Part shown: one piece after another, positions 20,966 to 31,895 of the stretch
Layout of the letters: each line of letters opens with the position of its first letter
Position numbering within the stretch: position 1 is the stretch's first letter
Assembly (NCBI GenBank): GCA_025201705.1
Contig: MU616890.1
Location: forward strand, 1-33,853
Source of the DNA: Dissophora ornata
Lineage: Eukaryota; Mortierellomycota; Mortierellomycetes; Mortierellales; Mortierellaceae
DNA length: 33,853 nucleotides
Direction of reading: 5' to 3'
Translations under genes and position numbers: made by a program
The notes under the pieces: model-generated
Seen by the model: only the letters and a program-made list of their open reading frames with translations
Told to the model about the DNA's origin: nothing
The model's database searches: none

Positions 20966-22661
20966 GCCTATTGATTTCAGGCTGCAATGTTTACAGTTTC
21001 AAAAACGACGGCTGCTAAATGGCCATCGCCGCTGAATACCACTGAATGCAACTTCAAATTTCAAGTTCCATTTATTTCTCTGCATTGTTCAGGAGGAGTT
21101 TGGCCCTTTTTCCTCTGCGTACCTGCCCGACCTTTTTGAACTCAAAACCTTAGTTTAATTTTAATATTGTTCCTGTTGGCTCCAAATCAAAGTATAAGTG
21201 CCCTTTACCTTTTCATTTTACAAGCCCGTACAAGTAACTGATACGCCAACTACCAATGCCCTCGGGCCTGTGACCGGGCCATGACCATCCTTTGGTTCTT
21301 CATCCATTGTCCCGCGAATGCTCTTGCCGTTGCCTGCTGACTTGATCGCTTCTAGCCCCTTTACTTTTCATTCTTCAGCAACCTTGTTGGATCTTGGCAG
21401 AGCGATACATTTACTCCGACTACCCGTAGATTAAATGTGCAGCCCGTTCATGCTAAGATGCTGAAATGATCACATTGTGAAAAAGCCAGAGAATACAATC
21501 GATATATAATTGTCCTCATTGGCAGTAGGAAAAAACATAAACCGTTCATCGCGCGTGAGGGGAGTAGCTCCAATATGCTCTAGTTTTTCTCTCTAGTGTA
21601 TTATTTCTGTGAGGGACCGTGTATGTGTGTGTGTGTGTGTGTGTGTGGAGGATGATACAGACTGACTGACTTGCCAATGTCGCACTTGGTCGAGTTAGCA
21701 GGTTTGTCGTATTAAAAAAAAACTTCCTTTTGGCCGTGCTCCTCATTGCCGTTGGTTTGTTGCATGTTTGCGTGTTTGCGTGTTTGTGTGCTCTGTCAGT
21801 CCGTCCGCGTGGTTGCATACACCCCTTTGTGCCTTTTCGGCATGTTGATATGATCAGATCTTGTTATCCTCACACCACCAAAGCAACCATCGATACCCTT
21901 CCGCCATTTTCCTTGAATGCAGCAGTTGAGGGAGTGTGAGCGTTGTCAGATATAGTGGTGGCAGTCAAATGGATGGAGGGTGTGTGACATTCGATGCTGG
22001 GTAACCCATTCCAAAAGCCCCTCTTTTCTCCGATCATCTTTGAGAGATTGCGTGTTCCGCTGTCTGAAAAAGAAAAGAGCTGTCCTGTGCGGCCTGTCTG
22101 GCTTATCTTTGACGGCTGAATGGAAGCGTAGGTCGAGGGGCGCGAATAACAACTGTTTGGGAAACTCTATTTTCGTATATAGTGCGAATGATTATCACCC
22201 CAATTCAATCCCTCATCGCAATTCATTTCTGGTTTGATTACTCTATCTCGCTTTCCTGGAAGTGCCAAAATGCCCTTCTCAGTCAGGTTCTCTTCCCCAT
22301 TGCCGCCAGCACCACTTGCTCATTCGCATTCCTCTTCTGAATTGACTCTTCTCGGTCCACCCTTTTTCTCTTCTTCTCTTCTCCTTTGCCTTCGTCTCGC
22401 TTTCTTCTCTTACCTCTTCGTCGCTTGGTCTTGTGTCGCCTACCGTGTCACACCAACTATTCGTTTTCTTTCCGGCCTCCAACTCTCCCCTCATAAAAGC
22501 GCCCTCAAAAGAACAAAAGCCCCCCTCCCCCACATCCATCCAACCTCACTCCCACACTGCCTCGGAAACCATTCTTCCTATAGCAAGAATAACGCTTTTG
22601 GTTCCACAAGCAGCACTCCCTGTTAATATCCGTTGCCCCCTTACAAATACGGAACACAAAT
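20966..22661. other. Gene-poor spacer with (GT)n
   Basis: No gene is supported. A GT microsatellite lies at about 21624-21647. Just before it, near 21608, the sequence TGTGAGGGACCG repeats part of the left arm of the inverted-repeat element at 20834. From about 22300 the plus strand becomes strongly pyrimidine-rich and belongs to the 5' region of the RhoGEF gene. Confidence 0.4.
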
Positions 22662-22707
22662 CCTCCTTCCCAACAGCGATAACCCCTCCTTCCCAACAGC
22701 GATAACC
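22662..22707 (+). repeat. Perfect 23-bp tandem duplication in the RhoGEF 5' region
   Basis: Two head-to-tail copies of a 23-bp unit beginning CCTCCTTCCCAACAGCGATA (22662-22684 and 22685-22707) lie about 310 bp upstream of the RhoGEF ATG. The duplication is exact, so it is recent or maintained. Confidence 0.8.
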
Positions 22708-22802
22708 CCTCTTTCATTCGCCTCGACCCACCTTCGCAGTTTACTTGTTCCTTATTTTTCTTTCAGCCAAATCGTGAGACAAACACCAATAACCTGACAC
22801 GG

Positions 22803-22810
22803 ATATAAAA
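22803..22810 (+). promoter_or_regulatory. TATA-like element of the RhoGEF gene
   Basis: ATATAAAA occurs in the C-rich leader about 205 bp before the ATG at 23015. This is compatible with a TATA box giving a long 5' UTR, but the start site is unknown. Confidence 0.3.
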
Positions 22811-23014
22811 ATTATCCCCACAACGGCAAAGCAGCAACACAACGTCAGGACCAACAACCCCTTGTCAAATCATTAAACTTGCCGGATTCTGATTATCCCA
22901 CACCCCCCTTTCTCCCCCAAAAAAACGCATTCCAACATTCATCCCATTCAGCTTCCAACGCCTCCCAATAGCGGGAAGCTGCAGTTACCAACGTCCTCAC
23001 CCCTCGGACCAGCC

Positions 23015-25750
23015 ATGTCGCCAACACCAGTACTACCATCACCGCCTGCCCGGCATCCGCGGCACTATTCTATCTCAGCGACACATCAGCAGCAGTTGCA
23101 GCAGCAACTACGGAAACAGTTGCAACCACAAGAAGATAGCGAGGCGATTGACCCCGTTATGCAACATCAATATCATTATCAGCCAACAGCTGGTACAACA
23201 ACACCACCGCAATACCCATCTCGCCAAGATAGTCAGCATTACCAGTCATTGAATTCACATCCCCAGACGCCTCATCAACGATATCAACTTGAGATGCAGC
23301 AGCAACAACAACAGCAACATCAACAGCAACAGCAATCACAGCAGCATGGACGAGCGCCGCATAGCATGACAGAAGACGAGTATGAAGAAATGGAGGACCG
23401 TCGTCGGATGCAGCAGCAGATTCTCCATGAGAAACTTGCACAAGCTGGGAACAACAGCAGACGTCAACCGGACCCAAATATGACAGTGAAGATGACGACG
23501 AACACTGGATTCGCACTCGGCGCGTTCGACATGTCGGAGTCGCTCGCGATCGTTGAGGACCTGTTGGATTACTTTGGGGAGGACGATCTCACGAACGATG
23601 ACCTTGGAGGTGCAGGTGAGTGAGCCCTTTCGGCTATGGATCTGTAGGGTACACCTTTGAGCACGGGCATTGTCAATACTGAAATGCTAACCATGTTCGC
23701 CTTTGGGCTGACTCTAAATTAGAACGCTATAACGAGTCGCAAGTGATCGAAGCCGAGAGGACTCATCTCCAACGCGAGTCACTTGTGCGCCATTTGTATG
23801 ACTCTGAAGAGGACTACTTGCGATCACTCCGAGAGATCCAGTCCTGCTATCAGAAGCCTCTGTTGCTTAATCTACATAACGCAGAGAACCCAAAGAAAAC
23901 AGGTTTGCTGAGCCCATCCTCGAGCCTGAAGGCTGTTGCAACTAAGCAAGAGATCGAAACGCTCTTTGGGAACTTGGACCAGTTGGTAACGTTCCACGAG
24001 AGCATTCGCAGTCTTTTGGAGGAGCGGTCCAAGATCTGGGGTCCTTCGCAGATCATGAGCGACTTGCTCATCAACGTGGTAAGCAAACGGAAAAACCTGC
24101 TTCTGCGAAATTCTGACCAAAGTAAAAGGGGAAGAGGAGAGTGACCAAGCATGATGTTCCTTCTTTCTTACGCGTTGTTTTTTTTTCTTTCTGCCAATGT
24201 TTAATAGATCCCAAAATTCAAGATCTACAGCAAATATTTTTCAAACTTCCACTCGGCTCTGACAGTCCTTGACCGCATCTCACGGTCAGCCCAATACAGG
24301 AAGTTCATGGAGGTGAGCATCGATAGGATTGTATTTGCTTTGCAGCACCATCAATAACTGAGGCAATTGGAACTTCCCCACTGACATACTTTGCATTTTT
24401 CTCTCTCTCATAGCAATGCGCAATTGACAACCCTCCTGGCACAGCCAGCATCCATCTCGTACTAGCTTTCCCCCTCAGGCGTCTCTCAACATATCGGGAC
24501 ATGATCAACGCGATCTGTCAAGCGACCCAGCCTAGCCACCCCGATTACTTCAACCTCATGCGAGCCCTGGATATGACCAACGCTATCGCCAATGAACTCA
24601 GTCCCGAGCGCCGGGGGGCACAACAGCAGCTGACATTGTGGGATATACAATCTAATATGGTGGGCATGCCCGAGCCGGTGATGATCCCGGCCAGACGCCT
24701 GATCTTGAGAGCCGATTTGCACAAGGTCGACTCGTCCCTGACACTGGAGCCAAGGACGTATTTTCTCATGAACGATGTCTTGCTTTATGCAAGGTTTGAT
24801 CCCAAGAAGAATGTATATATTTTCAAGGTAAGCCTATACAGTCCGCTTTGGTATCTGCCTACCGCTTGGCTTCGATTGCATGGCGCTTTATCAGCAATGC
24901 TAACGCTCGTCTCTGTTTGCTATTTTTTATGTTTTATTTTCTCCCAATCTAGGGCATGTTCGATTTGGCTAGGACGCAGATCAACAACCCCGAGGACAAC
25001 GTGACGCTCCCACAGCTGCCCAACTGCGTTCAAATCGCGAACGCCGGACACAAACAAATGATGCGCTGCAGGAGCCGCGAGGAACGTGATCACTGGATGG
25101 AGACGATGCGCCAAGTCGTCGATTTCGTCAACAATCATCTTGATGACCCTTCCAGGTCTTTGGGCGATGTCCTCCCATCCCGTAAATATGCCAACTCGAT
25201 CTCTTCGGATTCCTCGTCCTCGTTGAGTGGTAGTCATCTCACCGCCCCAACGTACCCTACCGATTCACGGTCGGTTTATTCCAAATCAAGTACCGAGTCT
25301 GGAGCGACCGGCAGCTCAGCGAATTCAAAGCCAAGGAAACCGAACCCACAGACAGACTTTTATGGATGTTCGTTTGGGACAGATATCAGGGTCTCGGCAA
25401 ATGAGGATAACTATCGTCCGAGCCCTCTGGCGTTGAAGCATAGCATGTCCAACAACTCGTCGTCGTCATCAGTTTCCACGAGCGGAGCGACAGCGACGAC
25501 AAGCGGATCGGGATCGACCACTTCACAGCCATTGGGGGCGATGTTGGCAGCAATCCCTGCAGAGCAGTTGACGCCGAAGCAGGCAAAGGCGAAGGCGGCA
25601 TTGGCGGCGGCGGTGGAGGCAAGGAAGCAGGCGCGGTTAAAGAAGGAGATGAAGAATGGAGGTACACCAGTGAAGTCGGAAATGAGCAAGAACGTAGACC
25701 TTGACTTTGCGAGCTCGTTCATCTCGGCAAAGTCCAAAAACATTTCATGA
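23015..25750 (+). CDS. Rho-family guanine-nucleotide exchange factor (DH-PH)
   Basis: Activates a Rho/Cdc42-type GTPase at the membrane or cortex. Exons are 23015-23615, 23723-24078, 24208-24312, 24414-24827 and 24953-25750, all in phase, giving 757 aa with stop TGA. Residues 1-200 are disordered and polyglutamine-rich (notably 23295-23345), then acidic. The DH domain spans roughly residues 210-435: it opens with RESLVRHLYDSEEDYLRSLREI (split by no intron), and its core helix reads FPLRRLSTYRDMI, matching the conserved PxxRLxxY core of Dbl proteins. A PH domain follows (about 440-555), from RRLILRADLHKV to the terminal helix EERDHWMETMRQVVDF with its Trp. The C-terminus is Ser/Ala-rich with a basic Ala/Lys coiled segment near EARKQARLKKEMK. 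Which GTPase it acts on cannot be told from sequence. Confidence 0.88.
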
Positions 25751-26208
25751 GAGGAGAAAAGTTCGATTTTTTTTTTTTGCATGTTTTTTTTTTTTTGTCG
25801 CCTAGTTCACATATTCATTCATGCCACGACCATCCTTACGAATCTCATTGTTACGACTATTCTGGCCCACATGTAGCACCCATTTTTCACTTATTAAAAT
25901 ATATTGTACAGTAATACTTTTTGTGGTTCCCGTAGCTTTGAGACACGAGAGAAAGAGAGAGAGAGGGCGAAAACTCGGGGGGTTTTTTCTATCGCTACTT
26001 TGTGTCTTAACGCGTGCGAATGTTAAAAAAGCTCCGAGGCATAGCCCGTACGCGCTGTTGCACTTTCAAGCATTGATTTTGAGTCGGGCGTAGGGGGGTT
26101 GTTTACTGTTGCTCTCAATCCGGGGAGACGGCGAAGGCTGTTGTTTACCTGATTCAACGCACATACGCCACATGTGCAACCGTGTACTCTGTGCAACCAG
26201 CTGCTCTG

Positions 26209-26239
<31 letters not shown>

Positions 26240-26446
26240 TTCTTTCGTCTCTCGATCCTTGGAGGAAATGAAGCCGTGCCGGAGTTACGGTACATTGCAC
26301 TGAGAATTAGCGATCGGTGAAATGAGGCGACTCCCTCGCTACTAACAACATAACCTTCGAGGTTCTCCGCTATTTTCTCATGAACACTGACGCCGAGAGT
26401 CAGGAAGAGAAGTGCAGATTTCCCCGCTTTTTTTTTTTTTTTATCT
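25751..26446. other. Convergent 3' spacer with CT microsatellite
   Basis: Separates the RhoGEF gene and the minus-strand secreted-protein gene, whose 3' ends face each other. It contains T runs, a (CT)n tract at about 26208-26240 and no supported gene. Confidence 0.5.
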
Positions 26447-26452
26447 TTTATT
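26447..26452 (-). terminator. Poly(A) signal AATAAA for the secreted-protein gene
   Basis: AATAAA on the minus strand is about 20 nt past the stop codon of the GPI-type protein gene. Confidence 0.55.
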
Positions 26453-26470
26453 AATTACAAGCTATAAATA

Positions 26471-27337
26471 TCAGGGTATCATAAGAAGAACCTGCGAGGC
26501 CAGGAGCACCACCGCCAGACTGGCGAGCCAGGGTATTGACATGTTACACCTATAGGACTCTACGCCGCTCGGCGTGGCACTCGTAGTCGGTTGTGGCTGC
26601 AAAACGATGCCATCAATAAAGTTCTCTCCGCACCGTCTCTGGACCTCTGTCTGCAACATCCTCACCCAAGCAATTACGACGGCGTCTAAGGTCAAGAGAT
26701 GGATCGACACAAACGTATCCAACGGGTTGATCATCGCCTTGGTACAATCTGTACACAACGTGCTCGTCGGAATCCCATCCACATACTGTTGCAGCTGCGT
26801 CGAGTTTGCCAGGATCCCCCATCCTTGTTTGTTGGGATGCTTCTTTACATAGCTGTTGATGGAATCTGTAAGGACCGTGATACAGAACGTACCATTGTTA
26901 CCCGGTGGTGTCTGAACTCTTTGACACATCCCTTGTTTAAAGGGCACGTACAGGGAAGCAACCCCGTAGAGCCAATAGTTGGCATCTGTATCCTCGGTCG
27001 AGTTGGCACAGTTTTGGTTCATGGTGTTTTCCATCAGCGCTACGGTCGCAGCATTGCAGAACGGCATGGCACAGAAGGTGGTTGAAGTGTCGTTGACGAG
27101 TTTTGGGGTGATGTCGGTCCCGTTGGCGAGTTGCACTAGAGGATTAATGGGGATACAAGCGTTCACCCGCGGATCGGTGAAGAGGGCCGCCACGGAGACG
27201 GCGCATTGGTCCAGAAGGGGGGCAGCGTCGGCGGTATAGGAATAGGAAGGACTTTGGGGTATTGAAGAGAGGAAGAGGGGGAGGAGGAGGAAAAGGAATG
27301 AGATGGGAGTTGAGGGAATGAGAGTCGACGACCTCAT
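26471..27337 (-). CDS. Cys-rich secreted protein with GPI-anchor-type C-terminus
   Basis: Single-exon gene for about 288 aa. The N-terminus is a strong signal peptide (FLFLLLPLFLSS). The mature part has about eleven Cys, including close pairs such as FCAMPFC and LCTDC, and five N-glycosylation sequons (NGT, NDT, NST, NGT, NST). The last ~20 residues are hydrophobic (WLASLAVVLLASQVLLMIP) with no cytosolic tail, the pattern of a GPI-attachment signal. It resembles uncharacterised fungal Cys-rich GPI proteins, possibly the DUF7729 type, but I cannot confirm the family. The frame is open further upstream to 27634. ATG at 27337 is preferred because it starts the signal peptide and has a TATA box 40-50 bp upstream. 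A cell-wall or surface role is inferred from topology. Confidence 0.8.
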   Translation of the reverse strand: MRSSTLIPSTPISFLFLLLPLFLSSIPQSPSYSYTADAAPLLDQCAVSVAALFTDPRVNACIPINPLVQLANGTDITPKLVNDTSTTFCAMPFCNAATVALMENTMNQNCANSTEDTDANYWLYGVASLYVPFKQGMCQRVQTPPGNNGTFCITVLTDSINSYVKKHPNKQGWGILANSTQLQQYVDGIPTSTLCTDCTKAMINPLDTFVSIHLLTLDAVVIAWVRMLQTEVQRRCGENFIDGIVLQPQPTTSATPSGVESYRCNMSIPWLASLAVVLLASQVLLMIP

Positions 27338-27377
27338 TCTGGGATTAGCGCTATTGCACTTTGTTGTGGGTATGGAA

Positions 27378-27387
27378 ATATTTATAA
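27378..27387 (-). promoter_or_regulatory. TATA box of the secreted-protein gene
   Basis: TTATAAATAT on the minus strand lies 40-50 nt upstream of the ATG at 27337, the expected distance for a short 5' UTR. It supports that start over the longer open frame. Confidence 0.6.
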
Positions 27388-28018
27388 GGGCCCAGGGGAA
27401 CTCAAAACAAATCAATGGTGTATTGTGTTGTTTGGAAAGGAGTGAAGAAACGATTGAACGAAACGGTAGAGGTAAAAAAGTAAAAGCGGGCTGTGCTTGC
27501 AGGATTAATGGACTCCTCAGCTTGAGACGTGTACCTGTCTCGAAGCCGAGGAACGTCGAAAACCAGATGATCACCGCACTCAACGTTGTCTGCGACGCCA
27601 TGAAGCATGGCAACATGTCATCGCAGAGCATCAAGTAGAGCCATGCTCATCCCGGGCGATGGTCTTTTCCTTACAGCCTTTCCCAGGAAAGGCCACCGCC
27701 CTGAATGACGCCAATATAGCACGTGATGATAGACACAATACACAAGACATGCGATCTTGGCATCTTCTAATACTGCTCACTTCCCCTTTCTTCGCGTGTG
27801 GAAGAGACGCGTATGTGGGCTAACGTCTGCACCTGAGCAAGTCATGACTTCGAAAATCCCTTTTTGTTCATTCCAGCCCTTCACGACCCGTACTCCTTCT
27901 TTTTTCATTACCCACTGCCTGACCAACATCAACACTTTGAAGACAGGATAAACTCACGCGCCTCTTTCAGGAACCTCACGTAAAGAGAACAACAGAACAA
28001 CACCACACCATCAACACC
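27388..28018. promoter_or_regulatory. Divergent intergenic region, secreted protein / proteasome alpha-2
   Basis: Promoter region shared by the minus-strand secreted-protein gene and the plus-strand proteasome gene. No gene is supported in it. No clear proteasome-associated control element of the yeast Rpn4 type (GGTGGCAAA) was seen. Confidence 0.4.
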
Positions 28019-28290
28019 ATGGCCGACCGATACTCATTCTCTCTCACCACTTTCTCACCCTCTGGAAAGCTGGTTCAGATTGAATATGCCCTCAGTGCAG
28101 TCAACTCTGGTGTCACATCCATTGGCATCAAAGGTAACCTCATCCAGCCATACGCCTCCTTTTGACTCTCTATTTTGCTTGACTCAAAGTCCTGTCAAGA
28201 ACTTTTCCACGTCGTCCAAGACGCGAGGTTGCTTCAGATGGACGCAGAATATCGAGCAATTGCTCGTCATTCACCGCGATATGTCCGATC

Positions 28291-28329
<39 letters not shown>

Positions 28330-29178
28330 ATTCTCTGTGTCTCTCTCACACGTTATACGGATTCAACCGACTGATGGCTTCGTCTCTCTGTCTCTCATTG
28401 CTTACTATTGCTATGACGTTCCAAATCCTAGCAACAAACGGAATTGTGGTTGCGACAGAGAAGAAGGCCGTGTCGACGTTGATTGACGACTCATCGTTGG
28501 AGAAGGTCGCGATTATCTGCTCCAACATTGGTATGGTCTACTCGGGTATGGGACCCGACTACCGTGTGCTCCTTAACAAGGCAAGGAAGGCTGCTCAGGC
28601 CTACAAGAGAATCTACATGGAGGAGCCACCAACCGCCATCCTTGTCAAAGAGATTGCCAGCGTCATGCAAGAGTTTACACAGTCTGGGTAAGATACGAGG
28701 ACTTGAAAAGGGCCAAAAAAAGTACGACCAGCATGAGAGTTGAGAGTGAAGGAAAGTTCGATCTAACATCCCAGATCGATTCCTATCCCCCGCCAATGAA
28801 AATGAATGTAGTGGTGTGCGTCCCTTTGGAGTATCATTGTTGATTGCAGGATTCGACGAGAGCGGACCTATGTTGTACCAGGTCGACCCCTCGGGCTCAT
28901 ACTGGCCATGGAAGGCCACTGCTATCGGCAAGAACATGGTCAATGCAAAGACGTTCTTGGAGAAGCGATACAACGAGGATATTGAACTGGAGGATGCAAT
29001 CCATACTGCGATCTTGACGCTCAAGGAAGGATTTGAGGGTCAGATGACAGAAAACACGATCGAAATTGGTGTTATCACGGGAAATGTCACCACCAAGGAT
29101 GATGGCGCCGTCGTCTTGCCAGAATTCAGGAAATTGACCCCAAGTGAGGTCAAGGACTATCTGGCCAACATTGCCTAA
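28019..29178 (+). CDS. PRE8: 20S proteasome subunit alpha type-2
   Basis: Structural alpha-ring subunit of the 20S core protease, in cytosol and nucleus. Exons are 28019-28133, 28432-28687 and 28812-29178, in phase, giving 245 aa (yeast Pre8 is about 250) with stop TAA. The N-terminus [25 protein letters not shown] is the alpha-type gate and signature. GVTSIGIK joins [12 protein letters not shown] across intron 1, then follow [56 protein letters not shown] and the C-terminal helix region. The Tyr-, Trp- and Pro-containing [12 protein letters not shown] segment is typical of alpha-2. Intron 1 is 298 nt and contains a pure (CT)16 run. Residues and length are complete, and alpha subunits are not proteolytic. 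AATAAA follows 12 nt after the stop. Confidence 0.96.
28293..28324 (+). repeat. (CT)16 microsatellite in proteasome alpha-2 intron 1
   Basis: An uninterrupted CT dinucleotide run of 32 nt lies inside the 298-nt first intron, on the sense strand, followed by further CT-rich sequence. It may add to the pyrimidine content upstream of the acceptor at 28430-28431. Confidence 0.9.
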
Positions 29179-29189
29179 AGGGACAAAAA

Positions 29190-29195
29190 AATAAA
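29190..29195 (+). terminator. Poly(A) signal AATAAA for proteasome alpha-2
   Basis: AATAAA begins 12 nt after the stop; another copy lies at 29304-29309. The convergent thiolase gene ends at 29449, so the two 3' ends share 270 bp. Confidence 0.5.
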
Positions 29196-29448
29196 AGTTA
29201 CTAGAGGCTGATGGACAGACAGCACTATTTGTTGAGTGGTTCGTTATGCGAACCGCATCATTGGAAAAACAACAAAAAAAAAAGGACAGTAAAAAGTGCC
29301 GTAAATAAAAATGCACATTATTGTTGTTGTTTTTTTTTACATCTTTCTGTACACCACCTATGAGGAAAACACACAGATTGTGTTGAATATTGAGTGGAGA
29401 TTTGGATATTTATATATTTCAGTGTGCTCGTTGTACATAATTCGTTAT

Positions 29449-31424
29449 TTAAAGTCGCTCGATGATAATGGCCGAGGCGGCACCACCTCCGTTGCAGATA
29501 GCTGCACCACCCTTCTGACCCTTCTTCAACAAGTGCGTCAATGTAACCAAGATACGCGATCCAGAAGATCCAATGGGGTGTCCAAGACCAACAGCACCTC
29601 CGGCAATGTTGACCTTCTTGGGGTCCAATCCCAAGAGCTGGTTGTTTGCCAATGCAACGACCGAGAAGGCCTCGTTGAACTCGAACAGATCAATGTCCTC
29701 AACCTTCAAGTTGGCCTTCTCCAAGGCCTTGGGGAAAGCAGCCGAAGGGGCGATGGGGAAGTCGATGGGTGCCATGGCAGCGTCAGCAAAGCCCAAGATT
29801 CTAGCCAAGGGCTTCAATCCGAGCGCATCAGCCTTGGTGCGGGTCATCAAAACCAAAGCAGAGGCACCGTCGTTCAACGACGAGGCATTGGCAGCGGTGA
29901 CGGTACCGTTCTCCTTCACGAAGACGGGCTTCAAGGATGGGATCTTGTCAAACTTGACGTTCTTGTATTCCTCATCCTCTGCGACTGTCTTGTCGCCCTT
30001 CTTGTCCTTGATCACAACGGGGATCACCTCCTCGGCAAAGACACCGTTCTTCCAAGCCTTGGCGGCGCGGGTGTACGACTCGACAGCGTGGGCGTCCTGC
30101 TGCTCGCGGGTGATCTTGAGCTTGTCGGCAGTGTTCTCAGCGCAGTTTCCCATGCTAAAAGAAGAAAGTAATAAAGAGTTAGATATTGTCCAAAAAAAAA
30201 AAAAAAAAAAAGTGAACCGCAGAATATCGATCCTTTGATCCGCCTCTTCCTCCTCGTTGTAAACTTACTGGAACTGGTTGTAGACATCCCAGAGACCATC
30301 CTTGATGATTCCGTCATGCAAGATCTGGTGTCCGTAGCCAGCGTTGCGGGGAGAGTAGTAGCTGTTATGTTATTACCGGCAAGGACAAATAAAGGATTAA
30401 GAAGTCATTATAGTTCCGATTAGTCCGTGTGCAAAGACAAATGAGTAAACGTGTCACATGTCAGATCTAAAGTACAAAAGATCGTCGCATCACATCCATA
30501 AGGTTCCGATTAACGGAACTGGAGGGGGACAGGGTGCAAAGACTTACGGGACGTTGGACATAGACTCCATGCCTCCAGCAACCATCACATCGCGGGCACC
30601 GGTCTGAAGACCTTGGGCAGCGAGCATGACGGCCTTCATACCCGAGGCGCAGACCTTGTTGATGGTCGTGGCCTCAGTCTCGAGGGGGCATCCAGCACCC
30701 AAAGCGGCCTGACGGGCAGGGGACTGGCCCACGTTGGCCTGGAGGACATTTCCCATGTACACCTCCTCGACCTGGTTAGCCTTGATGCCTAAAAGCATTG
30801 AGAATGCACGGAGCAGAGGGGAGGTTAACGACGTTATACTTGATCATTTCAGACTGTAAAGACGAAGAGCCGGTTGTTTCGTGCGCAGCTCGGGGTATGG
30901 TCTACAGGAACCATTCCTGGATATCTCGTTGCCATCATGCAAGCATCTCTTTTTGATTTTTGATAGTCGTAAAAAACATACCAGCCTTCTCAATAGCGCC
31001 ACGGATAGCGATGGATCCGAGCTGAGGGGCAGTGAACTTCTTCAAGGCACCGTTGAAGCAACCAACAGGGGTGCGGACAGCACTGACGATGACAACCTCC
31101 TAAAAAAAAAAAAAGACAATAACCGAATCAACAATGGCCAGAGTGCATCAGTAGGTAGTTGAGAGAATGTTGTTCCTGGAATGGGATCATGATGTTCTTC
31201 ATGGATCCCCATCGCCTGGTTCCCCCCCCGATTTTTCCCACGGTTTACATTAAGAGCTTTGGCAGTGCTGTAGGTGCGAATCTATTCATTCATTTCAGGA
31301 ACAAGGTGCGAGGGAGTTGGGTCAGTCCAGCTGCTTAGTTTGAACAAGTGTGATTGCAATGGCGACTGCACGAACTGCGCTGGCCTACCTGGCGGAAAAC
31401 AGGGGTGGCCTTGGTAGTGAACAT
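29449..31424 (-). CDS. ERG10: Acetyl-CoA C-acetyltransferase (thiolase II)
   Basis: Condenses two acetyl-CoA to acetoacetyl-CoA, the first step towards mevalonate and ergosterol. Minus-strand exons are 31424-31389, 31099-30982, 30788-30548, 30361-30269 and 30154-29449, totalling 397 aa with stop TAA; yeast Erg10 is 398. The thiolase start [13 protein letters not shown] follows a 12-residue first exon. The nucleophilic Cys98 lies in [11 protein letters not shown], followed by [12 protein letters not shown]. The histidine of [10 protein letters not shown] is near 355 and the second catalytic Cys of [10 protein letters not shown] near 383. All active-site residues are present. The short N-terminus suggests a cytosolic enzyme, although [12 protein letters not shown] has basic residues and a weak mitochondrial signal cannot be excluded. 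The C-terminus ERL is not a classical peroxisomal SKL signal. ACAT1 and ACAT2 types are not separable by eye. Confidence 0.94.
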
Positions 31425-31895
31425 GACGTGCGTGTAATGAGAAACAAAGAGGAGAGAGAGAATTGTGGGGGATCAAACACTGTTGCAAGAGTCCGCCTTT
31501 TTATTGAAAAACTGCAAGAGAGGGTCCATCACGTGGAGGCGAGGAGGGAATGTCCACATTTGGGTGGCCGAAATAATGCCCTTGAGTATACCCGGGTGCA
31601 TGTGCTGTCCCCTGACGCATCTTTTTTTTTTTGGTTCTTTTTTTTTAACGGTCTCGGCGCTCCGTTCTATTCGCATGTAGCTCTCTGCGTGGTGCTCTTT
31701 CGTGTTTCGTATTTTTATAGTAATATACTTTTATACTTTTGCTTGTCTTTTTTGTGTGTTTAAAATGCTGGGAGAGAGTGACAAAAAAATATTTTTTAAA
31801 AGGCTAGGCTAGATGTTGGGTAAGAAATGGTAGATGAGTGGGAATAGCGAACGTCGTTTCTTTTTTTTTCTTTCTTCTTCTTCTTCTTCTCTAAA
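31425..31895. other. Spacer between RRB1-like and thiolase genes
   Basis: Holds the thiolase promoter and the 3' end of the tandem upstream gene. It contains T runs, A runs and a TTC-repeat near 31872-31890. No further gene is supported; the small open frames on both strands are unassigned. Confidence 0.45.

Noticed and set aside
25386..25782. Minus-strand open frames antisense to the RhoGEF last exon
   Set aside because: Shadows of the Ser/Ala-rich coding strand; the DH-PH frame continues through here to its stop.
29311..30238. Large plus-strand open frames (286 and 221 aa) antisense to thiolase
   Set aside because: They are mirror frames of the highly conserved thiolase exon, whose catalytic motifs fix the coding strand.
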